From Distichodus sexfasciatus (lineage: Eukaryota > Chordata > Actinopteri > Characiformes > Distichodontidae), in assembly GCA_032718565.1 (NCBI GenBank), contig JAVGVS010000308.1, positions 62,001 through 126,000 on the forward strand: a DNA stretch of 64,000 nucleotides, given 5' to 3'. Below are positions 39,850 to 51,889 of this stretch, piece by piece. The notes beneath the pieces were generated by a model. The model saw only the letters and a list, made by a program, of their open reading frames with translations, had not been told where the DNA came from and ran no database searches. The number at the start of each line of letters is the position of its first letter. Position 1 is the stretch's first letter. The translations under genes were made by a program, and so were the position numbers.

Positions 39850-40040
39850 TCATTTACATTTACAGCATTTAGCAGACGCTCTTATCCAGAGCGACTTATA
39901 TTTCCTAATTTCAGGGACAGTTCCCATGAGAGCAACTTAGGGTTAAGGGTCTTGCTCAGGGACCCAATGCTGGTAACGCCAGAGGTTGGAATCGAACCCA
40001 CAACCTCTTGGTCCCAAGGCGAGTGTCCTACCATTTTTAA
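39850..40040 (+). mobile_element. Teleost repeat with tttagcagacgctcttatcc head
   Basis: Starts with the well-known fish repeat phrase tttagcagacgctcttatcc followed by agagcgactta. It ends with tRNA-like ggaatcgaacccacaacctc. Further copies lie at 55570-55765 (+) and 55985-56155 (-), with a fragment near 41430-41465. Confidence 0.7.
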
Positions 40041-40640
40041 AATAAAAAAACAAAAGCTAAACGCTATAAGTTTTGCTTATAAGTGTATTGTAATGTGCAT
40101 TAATGAAATATGTACAATAATATTACAGTACAATATTATTAGTAATGCCTTAAATTACTGCTTTACAGCAAAAAGTAAGACATTGCTGTAATTGCGTTAC
40201 TTTTGTAACACATTGCTCCCAACACTGGCTAGTAGTGTAATTAACTACTATTTTTAAATACTATTTTACTACTTTAAGTAGCTCGCAGTCAAAGTCTAAG
40301 TATCTTTTGTCATATCTGCTACATACAAGTGTATATAGAGAGATGAGACGTGGCTCCAGAACAAAAAGGCACATCAAATATGCATATACAAATAAACTAT
40401 AAAATATAAACTCTAAACTTAATTGCAAAAACATGTACAGTTTAGTTACACGCGCTATTCAATGATATGTGCAAATATTGCAACAGTAGGAAAACAGTGA
40501 AGGAAAAACTACAAGTACAGTCTTGGAATTGTCTTTTGCCTTGAATGTGCGTAAGATCTGCGTCGGTTCAATATGAAAATGTTATGCAGACAATCTGTAA
40601 ATAACAAATAACAACTTGAACAGCTACCGTCTAAACGTAG

Positions 40641-41001
40641 CTTCTGGTATAATCATTTACCATATAATAATTGGTATATTTATTGACGTCACGTTTCAAA
40701 GGCAGCGTCGTGTCCCTTTAACTCATCATCACCTGATTTCTGTGCAATCAACAGTAAAGAGCTCGGGCAGCGATGGCACACCCTGCGCGATGACAGCACT
40801 GCAGCTCTTTTTGAGTGACACGTCAAGCAGCCAATGATGAAGCGCCCTCGCTGCCAAAGCAGGACATTTTTCCTTGAATCGGCCAATAGCAAAGTAAGAG
40901 GGAGGCGGGGCTTTTGTAAGTGCACTTTCAGGAGTTGTGGTAGCTCGCTGGCTAACTGGAGTTTGAAGAAAGAAGAAATTAAAAGCTGGCTCGTTAGCTA
41001 A
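40641..41001 (+). promoter_or_regulatory. wbp1l: wbp1l main promoter and 5' UTR
   Basis: The sequence shifts from AT-rich to CpG-rich. CCAAT boxes occur at 40831-40835 and 40883-40887, and a GC box (gaggcggggc) at 40902-40911. There is no TATA box, which is typical of a broadly expressed CpG promoter. An in-frame TAA lies immediately before the ATG at 41002, so the reading frame cannot extend further upstream. Confidence 0.65.
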
Positions 41002-41151
41002 ATGCTACAGCGCACCGCAGATGCACCGACAGCGGCGAGAAAGCGCGGAGTGTGTGAGAGCGACTACGCGGCGCTGAACATGGGCTTGTTCGTCATGAAC
41101 GCCGTGCTCGGAGCCGTCAGCTCGGCGTCAGCGGACGGAGTGATCGCGGAG
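41002..41151 (+). CDS. wbp1l: wbp1l exon 1 (long form), signal-peptide exon
   Basis: WBP1L (OPAL1, WW-domain-binding protein 1-like) is a small single-pass membrane adaptor. It has a lumenal or extracellular Cys-rich segment and a cytosolic tail with PPxY motifs that bind NEDD4-family WW domains. In mammals it is reported to restrain CXCR4 signalling. This exon offers two starts. The ATG at 41002 has a weak context (taaATGc). The ATG at 41080 has a strong one (aacATGg) and opens a hydrophobic leader, MGLFVMNAVLGAVSSASA. I prefer 41080, giving a 373-residue protein; the upstream start gives 399. The donor at 41152 (gtaaaa) falls on a codon boundary and joins in frame to 46711. Exon 1 sequences are poorly conserved in this family, so assignment rests on the leader, phase and promoter. 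Confidence 0.75.
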
Positions 41152-44100
41152 GTAAAAAAAAAAAAAAAAAGCGAGCGACCGGCTTTACTCAAACACCGCT
41201 TAAAGCCTTTACCTCATTTCAGCTTCCCGTTGCTAAGCCTAAACACTCGATAAACTCTATCAACGTGCCAAACCTCGCACAAAAGCACTGAACCGTGTGT
41301 CGAAGTAAATAACATCTACAAACAAAGCGTTAACGTACGTTCGAGTGCACTGTTTGGGACTTGGCCCGAGGGGCGCGTTTGAAATCTTTACTCAGTCCCT
41401 AAATAGTGCTCACTATACCCGCCGAGTATTTACATTTACAGAAATAAGCAGAGGCTCTTATCAGTGCTGTGTAGTCTACTTATGTTCTTTCAGACCTGTA
41501 AAGCTAGACCTAAATCAACAACTGCTGCTCAACAAAGATATAGCAAGTGAAGTTAGACATCTTAACAAACCCTGTTAAAGAAAAGACTGAACTTAGTAGA
41601 CAGACGATGACAATACATGCATTAACGGTGTTAAGTTTCGAAAAGTTTGAAAAGACGAAATATCACTTAATTTTGGAATCGTTTGGGACATACAGTTGTC
41701 TAGGGCTTATTGGTGTGGATGTAAAGTGTTTGGCACCAGTGTGTAGTGCGCTGGTGAAGTGTCACTTTATTGAGGGAGCAGTGTGGTTTGGGACGCGACT
41801 TGAGTTGAGCCGTCCATCAGATGCTTTTTCTTCCTTCTTTCCTGTTTTCTTTATTTGTAGCACAGACACGTTCATTCGAAACGTTAACGCAGGTTGTCTC
41901 TTAGTGATCTTCTGGATTATAAAATTTGTCTGACAGATACCTATGGTTTGATAGAAAAGTTCGGTTGATATGAAGTTAAAGCGAACTTAATGTTAGCCGA
42001 TTTTGCTAGCGGCGATGTTCTCAACCAGGCGAAGTTCTGTCAAACTCCACGAATAAAGGCGACGAAAAAAAATCTTAAGAACCATTTTAAGATTTATGTT
42101 GTTTCAGGGCGAATTGTGACTTTGTTGAAACACATTAGTGTTTGGGTTTTCGTTTGTTTTTTGTCTTGACTCAGTCCACGTATTTGTGGGACAAAAGGTG
42201 TTTTGGAAATACAGTAAGTCGTTTTTGACCGGAAAAATAATTAGTAGAAATGATTTTAGAAACACTGGAAAAATATAAGCATAATCAAATATAAATATTA
42301 TTAATAGACATTTCTCTTTCCAGCAATGTTGAGCATTAGTACAGTGTTTACAGCAACTTAGGTTTGCTAGCTGTTGTTCAACTTTGGCCTTATAATTTTG
42401 TGTGACTGCTTTCTTTTGTGAGTTATTCAAATGGGATCTTTAGAATGCACACATTTAATTTAGACTATATTTACCAAATTATGTTGTGAAGTGTTTGACA
42501 AGCTGCTATGAGCAACATATACTAATATTTGTATGTAATTAATTTCATATCCTTCAAACAACCTCATTCACAATATCCAAAACTAGTTAGTATGCCTGTT
42601 ACTGTTAAGTGTCATTTAACAATAGCAGATGTACTTTGATCATTTTTTACGTTTGATGAGATTCATATGTAATATTTGGAAATATTAGTCGTGATTAAAT
42701 CCATATATTTGGAAGAGCCGCATTCTCAATATAGATCAGTACTGGTTTGTACGTTTGTGATTGTTGTCTTTCGCAAATCGCTGTCAGCAGTTTTCTGTGT
42801 TTATAATCAGTTGACTTCGGAGGACTGTAGGATCAGCAGTGGAGCATGTGAGAAGAGCGTAAAGTTGGGAACAACTGACAATGTGGAAAAATGGATTACA
42901 GATTGTGCATGGTCACTAAAAAATTACATAATCACACTTCTTTATGACGTGCAGAGATTCATTGTTACATATTTACTAAGTGATTAATAAACTGTAAATG
43001 CATGTGTTTGACTAGTCATTATAGATAAGACCTTTATCGAGTTAACGTTATCAACTGAGGATGTGGATTAAAAAATTTTAAGAACTGTTATGTTTAGCTG
43101 TTGCTGGTAAATAATTTATACTTTTCTCGGTGGATAGTAAATATACTCCTTGTTTTAGCATGCCTGAAGTAATAGATGAACTTGACTATTGCATATTAAC
43201 TCTAGTATTTAAACAAAGTGGTTTGAAATTCATTTAATGTTTCATCTTAAAAGTTGATGTATGCATGCTGTAAAAGTGTATGTGGTACATATGAAATATT
43301 TTCACCTTCCTGTATTTGAGCGATGGAGAACTAAACATTGGGTCTGGTCTGGACGGCCATATTTGCTCTTTTTTGTCTTGATAACACTCCCTCAAGCAGC
43401 AAACAGATGGCAGTGGAGATGATTCACGCTGCTTGCATGTACCTGCACCATAAAGCCTTTTAACAAGGTCTCGGCTGGAAAAACACCACTCCGGTCCTGT
43501 GGTGATCGTGGCTTTATGCAGAGGTGGCCGGCTGTGACATTTTTGGCTTTATGCAGAGGTGGCCGACTGTGACATTTTTGCCCAAATGTCCCAGACGTTC
43601 TTAGTAATTGAATGAATGAAAGACCTGGACAATTTATTCCTTGTCCTGAAGTGTTTAAAACATTTCCTGGTTTATATTCAGTCAAGCTTTATTTTGTGAA
43701 ATATTTATTTTATAGATTTAAAATATTATAAATATAGTATTAGAGATATTATTTGTTTACAGATTACATTCAGTTTTTCTAGTTCTAGTTCCCTTTAAGA
43801 ACATTCTGTATGGCAGATGGACTTGGTATCTGATAGTGCGACTGTGATAAGACTGATACCCACAATCAGCTGACATTATTGCAGCATTCACTGCAACTCT
43901 TATTTAGGAAAAATCTGTGACTGTTTTACCACTTATAAAATTGTGATCAAGTGAATTTAGCTTATATTAGCTTCCAAAGCACCTTTGGTAAATTTAGCGC
44001 CGGGCGGTTGATCGAGAATAATCAGAACAGACATTCAGAACCAGAGCTGTGCGACATGACAGAATATATCAGATGACGAAATCAATATTCAATATTCTGT

Positions 44101-44779
44101 CATATCATTATATTCTATTATTAACAGCATTATTTTATCATGGTTTGGATGAGGGTTTGCAGTAGTCACCATGCCGTTACACTCGCGTTCTATGGAACGC
44201 CAAAGGTGCTGCAATTCGCCTTAAAGGCACCTTACTAGAGCGCAGTAAAAAAAAAGTGCTGCCTTTTGCAGCCATTTTACGTCATAAAAAGCGCAGTTTG
44301 ACCACAAATCACTAGAGCACCACAAAAAGCCCCGTTTTCAGTGGTGTACAAATGGCAAAAAAAGCCCCGGTATATTGGAGCGCCTCAATGAAGGACATTT
44401 TTAACGAATAAAACGTCATAAATAAGAAGTTTTTCTGTCTTCATACCGTATGATCGTGGAGTGTTTCTAGCGCAGATGTAGTCAGAGTTGAGCATGGACA
44501 GACACGAGATTTTGCTTGCAAATGTTCCACAGAGTTTATTGGGATACAGAATGACTTGTACCCTGCTATGAGGTTTTCCTCATTCAGAGCCCATGCTTTT
44601 TAAAATGCACGCTTTCATTATAAACATTTCCCAACTTTAATAAGCATATTTCCACTTTGGCAGTGAACTGTGAGAGGAAAGAAAGGAACAATAATTATTA
44701 ATAGTAATTGAAATATGTTCAATTAATTGTGATATTGATTTGAGGTTTTAACAGGCAGACCTAGCCTAAGTGTTGATGT

Positions 44780-44815
<36 letters not shown>

Positions 44816-46710
44816 TGAATGCCTGAGTGAGTGACATGAGGGAGAGGCAGCTATCCTGTATGTCATCCTGTTTACTTGCATTCTCTGGCATGGCTTCCTG
44901 TGTACCAAATGTTGTAAGTGAGTGTGGCACTGGTGTGTATGTGTGTGTGTCTGTGTTTAAATCGAGACCAGCCTCCAGCCCGGGTGCTGCACGTCGCACT
45001 GTACCCTGAGTGGGTACACAATAGACTGGATTTGACCTTCCTCTTAGACTCTTCCTCCTGCGTGTGTAACAGTAACTCTTGTCCCTGATCCGGGATTCTG
45101 TTCTTCCCTCAGGATCACACTATGCCTTTTCTTCTTGGCCTCCGGCAGGTAATTCAGGGCAAACAGCAAAACCAACATACGGCTGCGCGCATTAGTATTA
45201 TTTTAACCAGCACGCAGTTCACTTTTACCTCTTGTGCCCGTTGTGTCATACTGACTTTGTTGTTTCGATTGCTGTGTAGAGGTGAGACGCTTGAGTTTGG
45301 CCTGGTCTAACCATAATCATCTGTAATTCTGGATAGTGACCTAGTCCAAACGACAAGTGCTTTGACGCTGACACCAGCCCCAATTAATGTGCAATTATAT
45401 TTTTATTCATAACCTCATAACCTGAGTTTGCACGGATTAATGCTCTACTAATGCTTGTTCTGTTCGTTTCTTTACCTTAATGTAAAATTCAAGTGCCACC
45501 CTTCCCACAGCTCCATCGTCTTACGTCAGGCATGTAGTGGTGCATCGATCTACAATGATACATTGATTCAGTGATCCAGTGAAAGCACTGATTAATATTG
45601 TAGCATCACTTTATATAGAACAGGAGGTCTTTTTTTTATTAAGTTAGGAATTTTTTTCAGGAATAAAGATTTTAGGGGATAATTTAGTTGCTTTTCATGA
45701 TTTTTTATGTAAGTAAGTGATTGTGTCATGAACAGAATATGTCAGTCCCTCCAGGATTTCACAGGCTTTTTTTTGAGATTGTTGCAGACTAAAATGCCTG
45801 ATTTTACAGCAGCTTTTATAAAAATGATGAAAGTTGCAGTGCTTTTTGCTGTTTTGTTGCAATAAAGTTGCGGAAGTCAAAGTCGCAGAAAAAATTGCGA
45901 TTTTGTTTACCTTTATAATGATTCTTTAACAATTAATTAAAATGAAGGGAACAAAACTTCTATGATTTTAATTAACCATTAATCAAGTTATTTTGGAAAG
46001 TAAATGTGAGGCGTTTCCTGCATCTTCTAAACGTAACAAGGAAGTGAATTCGCTGACATGGCTCAACGTTTTGCGGGAGACAACAGTGGGCAAAAATTGT
46101 AGAAATGTTGCGGTTATTGGTCAAAATTGCAAGCAGAAGTAATGAATTTGCAGAGATTGGCTAAATTTGCGTTAATGGTTGCAGTTGTGAAATCGTGATA
46201 TGTTATTGTCTCACATCGATCACTGGCTCCTGGATTGAACTGAAATGATATCATAGATAACGAAACTTGCACCTTTGTATTTTCAAGCGCAAGTTCATTC
46301 TTAGACCTGACTCTTTGGAAAATGCTCTGTGTGTTACAGAATGCTCCATATATTATGTGGGGTAATTCATAAGGGCTGCAATACGTTTTCGATATGATTC
46401 ATTGCAGGAGGCAGTGACTGATGTGATTCAGCAGTCATGTGCTGACCCAATCATGTCATCACAAAAAGCAAGTAAAATCTCATTTGGCATTTTTATTCCT
46501 GTACTCAGCCAAACATTAAAATAAAAAACACATCCTCTTTTAATAATAAACATTGGCCTCTTGTTCTGTAGAAACTGGTATTATAATTTGTGTGTCGTCT
46601 GATCGATGGTTCATTTTGGATTGATGACTGAATCACTTTAGATGTGTTGTTAGTCCTCAACCATATATTGGACAGAGATTTACATTTGCATGTTGTGTTT
46701 TGCTTTGCAG
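41152..46710 (+). other. wbp1l: wbp1l intron 1 of the long form
   Basis: A 5.6 kb intron that contains the alternative first exon at 45122. Other content includes a composite repeat at about 44044-44750, a tandem 40 bp duplication near 43500-43580 (the ctttatgcagaggtggccg motif appears twice), (GT)n at 44785-44815 and a mosaic element at about 45535-46280. I saw no other exon. Confidence 0.65.
45122..45148 (+). CDS. wbp1l: wbp1l alternative first coding exon (short form)
   Basis: The ATG starts a nine-codon exon encoding MPFLLGLRQ, followed by donor gtaatt in phase 0. It therefore splices in frame to the exon at 46711. The human WBP1L short isoform, as I recall it, begins with exactly MPFLLGLRQ before the shared Cys-rich exon, so this tiny exon appears conserved from fish to mammals. 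The -3 base is A. Its product (358 residues) would lack the leader peptide of the long form, so the transmembrane helix would act as the signal anchor. Confidence 0.8.
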
Positions 46711-46813
46711 AACAAGCTGCAGTGTGTCGGTGCAAACAACCAGACTTACACCTGCGATTCGGGTCACTGCTGCGGAGAGTCCCAGTGCTGCAGTTACTAC
46801 TATGAGCTGTGGT
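46711..46813 (+). CDS. wbp1l: wbp1l shared exon 2, Cys-rich lumenal segment
   Basis: A 103 bp exon encoding NKLQCVGANNQTYTCDSGHC followed by CGESQCCSYYYELW. It has eight cysteines in a C-x8-C-x5-CC-x4-CC-type spacing typical of the WBP1/VOPP1 family. The human counterpart is [31 protein letters not shown]. The acceptor is ttgctttgcag. The donor gtaagt follows one base of the next codon (T), which joins GG at 50434 to make Trp. Confidence 0.97.
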
Positions 46814-46876
46814 GTAAGTACATCATCTCAGCACTTGTGCCCTTGTGTGTGTTTTTAGGGCCGGGTCCGTTCGCGG

Positions 46877-48167
46877 TAGGGCTGTGCAATATGACGAAAT
46901 ATCGGATGATGAAATTAAAACGTCTATTGTTTCATATTATACTCGTTTATTTTGTGGTGTCGGAAAATACGCTGTTTACAGTAATGAGGGTTTACGGTAG
47001 TCACCGCGGCGCTACGTGGATGTAGGCACACATAATACTATAGTGTTACATTACTGCCTTGATTCTGAGCATGCGGTGGAACTTGCACAAGCAAAATCTC
47101 GTGTCGGTGCGCTCTCAACTCTCCCTACTCTCCCTACACTCTCCAAACACTCTGCAGGCTCAGATCTGCCTGCCATCACGCTGAGATCTGTGGAAGGTCA
47201 AAGGTGCTACAGTTAGCCCTAAAGGCACCTCACAAGTGCGCCGTAAAAAGTCTTGTCTGTTACAGCTGTTTTACGGCGTAAAAAGTGGCTTTGGCCAGAA
47301 GTCACTAGAGGACAGCAAAAAGTGCTGTTGTGAAAACGGGGTAAAAAGCGTGTTCTAGAGTGCCACAAAAAATGTCATTTTTAACAAATAAAACAGCGTA
47401 AAAAAAAACAGGTGTTTTACTGGCAATTAGGTAAAAAATAGGTAACAAATTGTGGCATCTTTGGCGTTCCATATGAGAGTGCGCTTGTGTTGGTAGAGTT
47501 GTGCTCGCACAGGCACAAGATTTTGCTCGTGGAAGTTCCACTGAATTTACAGAACATGTACTATATTGTGATATACAGCACTGTGCAAAAGTTTTAGGCA
47601 GGTGTGAAAACATGCTGTAAACAAAGAATGCTTTCAAAAATGGAAGTGTTAATCATTTATTTTCATCAATCAACAAAATGCAGTGAATGAACAAAAGAGA
47701 AATCTAAATCAAATCAATATTTGGTGTGACCACTCTTTGCCTTCAAAACAGCATCAGTTCTTCTAGGTACACTTGCACACAGTTTTTGAAGGAACTCGGC
47801 TGGTAGGTTGTTCCAAACATCTTGGAGAACTAACCACAGATCTATAATCCTATAATCCTACAAAATAATATAATGACTACAAAATAATATAATGACTACA
47901 AGATAATATAATGACTATAATCCTACAAAATCCCTGACTTTGTGCAAGTGTACCTATAAGAATTGATGCTGGTTTGAAGGCAAAAGGTAGTAACACCAAA
48001 TATTGATTTGATTTAGATTTTTCTTTTGTTCACTCACTTTGTTTACAGCATTTTTTCACACCTGCCTAAAACTTTTGCACAGTACTGTATATACATATAT
48101 TAATATCGAGATACAGTATGAAATGACATATCGTGATATGTGATTTTGGTCATATTGCACGGCCCTA
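46877..48167. mobile_element. Family B TIR element carrying a nested transposon
   Basis: Ends TAGGGCTGTGCAATATGAC and GTCATATTGCACGGCCCTA are a 19 bp inverted repeat with one mismatch. Interior words match 6175-6832. The homology is split by the 516 bp element at 47574-48089. Confidence 0.8.
47574..48089. mobile_element. Tc1/mariner-like MITE (nested)
   Basis: Terminal inverted repeats tacagcactgtgcaaaagttttaggcaggtgtga and its complement, starting and ending in TA as expected for Tc1/mariner targets. It has no transposase. An internal tandem of about 19 bp (acaaaataatataatgact) lies at 47860-47925. Confidence 0.85.
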
Positions 48168-50433
48168 GGCTACATCTGTGATCATGGTCCTTCGTTAATC
48201 GTAATTGAGGGAAAATGCTCAATTAATCATGATATTCATATGCCCAGATGGTCATATTGCCCAGACCTGCTGTAGTTCAAGGGACAAAAAAATGTTGTAC
48301 AGATTTGGAGGAGGATGTAGGTCATGTTGGAACAGGGAGTGTCCCGGCCCCACTCCGTTTGCCACTGGATTCCTCCACACTTTAGGAATCTAGCAGAAGG
48401 CAGAGGAGGGAGCTCACGGAAGCAGATATAGCAACTTGTCTCCCAGATGACCAGCTGATATCGTTCCTGCCTCACAAGTACATTCAAAACATGATTGATT
48501 GTAAAAATGAAAAGCTAGCTAATTGTGGTACATCTATTATAGTTCTAATCATCAGTTCACTCGGTAGGACTTGACATAATATGCATTGTCCTGAAGTGTT
48601 TAAGCGCATGTCAAGATTTAAATATTCCCCAACGTTGTTCTCAACATGTGTAAAGTAATTTTTTTATGCAGAGACTACAGTGATGAACAACATTTCTAGC
48701 TGTTCTCTTTAACAACATTCTGTTTGGGCAGAGGGACTCGGTATCTCATAACCTCGGCTGTGATAAGACTGATGTGCGACTTGCTTTTGTCTGTATGTCT
48801 CGCATTTTTGTTGTTGGGCAGCGTTCGCACCAGTTTGGCGGTGCCACATCTTATCAGGTTGCCGTCACATTCTGCTGTAGCGTCTATTTTAATAACAGCA
48901 CGCTAATCTGCTCTCTAGGGTAATTATGGCACGTCGTCTGCTGAGTCAAGGGCTGCACTTTGTTGTTTTTCCCATCGCGGCTAGGGCGAGCCGGCCCAGA
49001 CGCAGCGTCTCGCGCGTAACTCGATCGGACCCGCTCTTGTAAACAGATGCTTTTGAGCGTCTCTATTTGGAGAAAAGGGGAGTCCGTTTGCCAGAAAAGG
49101 CTTGAGCTTTATTTTTGGGGTTTCACACACTTCTCATGACGACATCGACCCACAAGGGTTTTTCCCATTAGCTGGCAAATCTTCTGTCCCGACCTTTTGA
49201 GCACATTCTTTACATGTGATTTGATGTGCAAATGATCAATTAAATGGGACTGATGTAAAACTTTAATCAATATGTTAAATACTGTGAAAATTGTCAGTCT
49301 TTGTAAAGGCGTGGGATTAAAATATTTGTAGCGTCAGAAAAGGTTTGCACATTAAATAAAAGCACATCTTTCTGAGATTAATACTTCTCATTACCGTGTA
49401 GTTGAGCAGTCATATTGCAATCAAGATTTTTTATTCCACACGCTTTTTCTGACCGCTACTCCTCCTGCAGTTTTTGTGCTAGGAACTTTGTTCCAGTTCT
49501 GAAACATGCAGCCCATTGAAGTGTGGACTGCTTGCGTGCACATTTTTGATACGTGCACTCGTTCGAGAGTTCTGTCTGTTTTTTCACCTGTTTTTTTTCC
49601 CCCCACAGACTTAACACGGAGCTCAAATTTTGACTCTTTACTGCGTGTCCGCTGTTCTTCACAAAAACACCCACTTCAACGTGATTCAACGTGACTCTTT
49701 GCATATCTGTATGCCTCATGACATGCACTCATCCTTTTCTACGGCCCTATGAAATCTGTTTTGATCTTTCCTAAATTCCGTTTTTTCCATTTTTATTCTT
49801 CTGAATTCTGTGTTTTACGTTATAATAACATTTATTCACCTACAAAGTGTCTAATTATGGAGTGGATGGGAAAAAAGAACAATGCAATAGGAAAAAATCT
49901 CACATTCTACTTCAACAAAGTGCTGGGGTTCAGCGGAACATTTACTTGTAAACAACAAAAAACATTCATTTTTTTATGCAAAACGAAACGTTTATGATGT
50001 GACCTCACGTCACGTGTTCTTGCGGGTGCAGTCTATCGTGTGCTGGCAAAACGTACAAAAGAGTTGTTCTCCCGATTCATAAAAATCGTTTGGGTATTGT
50101 TCTGCTCTAAACTTACCACTGTAACGATTCCCTCGAGAACTTCTGTGTTTCAGCGAGCCTCTTGGCCATAGCTGACCGTTGACGTTTCACCCTCTGTGTC
50201 TGTGCGTTTGTGTGTGTGGAAAGCTGCCTCAACAGGTAACACGTACAGGGGGGTGCAGCAGCCAAAATGGATTAGAAACCATTGGTTCTTACTCTCGTTC
50301 TTACTTTAAACATCCTTCGTTCTTGCCGCTTTCACTTCAGTGGTCATATCACACCACCCTAGATACTGCTGCTGTGGCATGATCGATGTTGTGTTTTTAC
50401 ATTTGTTTTTAATTGTTTATTTCTGTGCCGTAG

Positions 50434-50595
50434 GGTTCTGGCTGGTCTGGACTGTCATCATCATTCTGAGCTGCTGCTGCGTCTGCCACCATCGCAGAGC
50501 CAAACACCGACTCCAGCAGCAGCAGCGGCAGCACGAAATCAACCTCATTGCCTACAGGGAGGTGAACAACTACTCCTCACTGCCCTTCTACTTGA
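50434..50595 (+). CDS. wbp1l: wbp1l exon 3, transmembrane helix and basic cytosolic start
   Basis: A 162 bp exon completing Trp across the splice and encoding FWLVWTVIIILSCCCVCHHR. It continues with RAKHRLQ, a glutamine run, HEINLIAYREVNNYSSLPFY. This is nearly identical to human WBP1L. The helix (about residues 58-78 of the 373-residue form) is followed by palmitoylatable-looking cysteines and basic residues, giving a cytosolic C-terminus by the positive-inside rule. The acceptor is ctgtgccgtag and the donor gtgagt. Confidence 0.97.
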
Positions 50596-50719
50596 GTGAG
50601 TACTCTGTCCTCTTAACGCTTTCAGGTATCAGATCAGACTGCATTTGTCTGATATCGATCAGACATCATGCGTATTAAGATGAGACGCTCCAGTTCGGTC
50701 AGGTCTAATCATAATTATA

Positions 50720-50972
50720 GGGGCAGTTGGTGGCGTAACGGTAGGGTGTTCGCCCCGTGATCAGAAGGTCGCAGGTTCGAATCCAAGCCCGATAAACTTA
50801 CCACTGAGCTACTCATGAGCAAGGTACCGTCCCCAAGCACTGCTACCCGGGCGCTTGTTAGCTGCCCACCGCTCCTTCACGGATGGGTCAAATGCAGAGG
50901 TCACATTTTGTTGTGGTGCACTGTGTGCCGTGCTGTGGTGTGTTCACAATGACAAATAATCACTCACTTTCA
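50720..50972 (+). mobile_element. tRNA-derived SINE, copy 7 (reference copy)
   Basis: The best copy in the window. It has an A-box-like TGGCGTAACGG at 50731-50741 and a perfect B box GGTTCGAATCC at 50774-50784. The body contains cacggatgggtcaaatgcag and the tail is gtgttcacaatgacaaataa. It is transcribable by RNA polymerase III in principle and is not a functional tRNA. Confidence 0.9.
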
Positions 50973-51201
50973 TAATTAATAATTTTGATATCATCTTCTT
51001 TAATGGTCGATTATATTGTAATCATGATCTTATGGCCTGGATTGCTTTATTAATGCTTGTCCTTTTTGTGGCTTTTTCTCAAGGGTGCAGGCTCCCCTCT
51101 TTACTTTACGACACATTACACGATATCAAACAGCATTACTGTTTCACGTAAATAATAGTAATGCAGCTCTCAAAAATGGAATACAGTAATATGTTAATGA
51201 C

Positions 51202-51889
51202 CAGTGGTGGAGGAAGTACTGAAGTTCAGTACTCAAGTAAAAGTACAAATGTCCTGCAAAATATGTACTCAAGTAAAAGTAGAAGTGCTACATTAACAGT
51301 CTTACTTAAGTGAAAGTACTAAGTACTTACTTTTAAATTTACTTTAAAGTGTTTTTTTTAAGTAAAAGTACTCACGCAGTGGGTTGTCTCAACGTCTGGG
51401 CTGAGCCATTTTGTAAAAGAATGTAGATATACTTACTTATGCCTCTTCCGATGTCATTGCTCGTGTGTGTGTATTGGAAAGTTTGGTGTGCTTATTGTGC
51501 GTGCACTCTGCAATACTGTGTCCATGTTGAATGCCTCGTCTTCTTGAAATCAAGCCACTCTACCTGCTCGTGCTACTACTAGACGCAGGCTCTGCCATCA
51601 TTGGAGCTAATAAAGCCACCAGATTGGTTGGCAATGGCAAACAACGCCAGAACGCAATCAGTAGGCTAACTATTTTTTCATGCAAGATTTTGAGGAAATT
51701 GTGTTCGTAAAGTGTAATGATTAACGGCATAAATTGTAGAAATGTAGTGGAGTAGAAAGTACAGATAATTGCCGCAAAATGTAATGGAGTAAAATAAAAA
51801 GTATACATTATTATAGTAAAGTACAGATATGTAAAAATTTACTTAAGTATTGTAACGAAGTACAAATACTTTGTTACATTCCACCACTG
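51202..51889. mobile_element. hAT-like MITE, CAGTGGTGGA ends
   Basis: Starts CAGTGGTGGAGGAAGTACT and ends TTGTTACATTCCACCACTG. The interior has repeated actcaagtaaaagta words. Flanking ttaatgac and ttcatgtg could be a decayed 8 bp target duplication (5 of 8 match). Confidence 0.85.

Larger units (their letters stand above)
46814..50433 (+). other. wbp1l: wbp1l intron 2
   Basis: The first half is occupied by a TIR element (46877-48167) with a second transposon nested inside it (47574-48089). A non-repetitive block rich in CpG lies at about 48890-49150. No exon seen. Confidence 0.7.

Noticed and set aside
47837..47930. CRISPR-like short tandem repeats
   Set aside because: About 19 bp units repeat directly without unique spacers, inside a eukaryotic MITE.
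46801..50440. Apparent frameshift at the wbp1l exon 2/3 junction
   Set aside because: Re-reading shows exon 2 ends TGG T before gtaagt, and exon 3 starts GG TTC, giving Trp-Trp-Phe in frame.
50720..50800. Functional tRNA gene at the SINE head
   Set aside because: A and B boxes are present, but no cloverleaf acceptor stem closes and the same head recurs at many sites with a SINE body.
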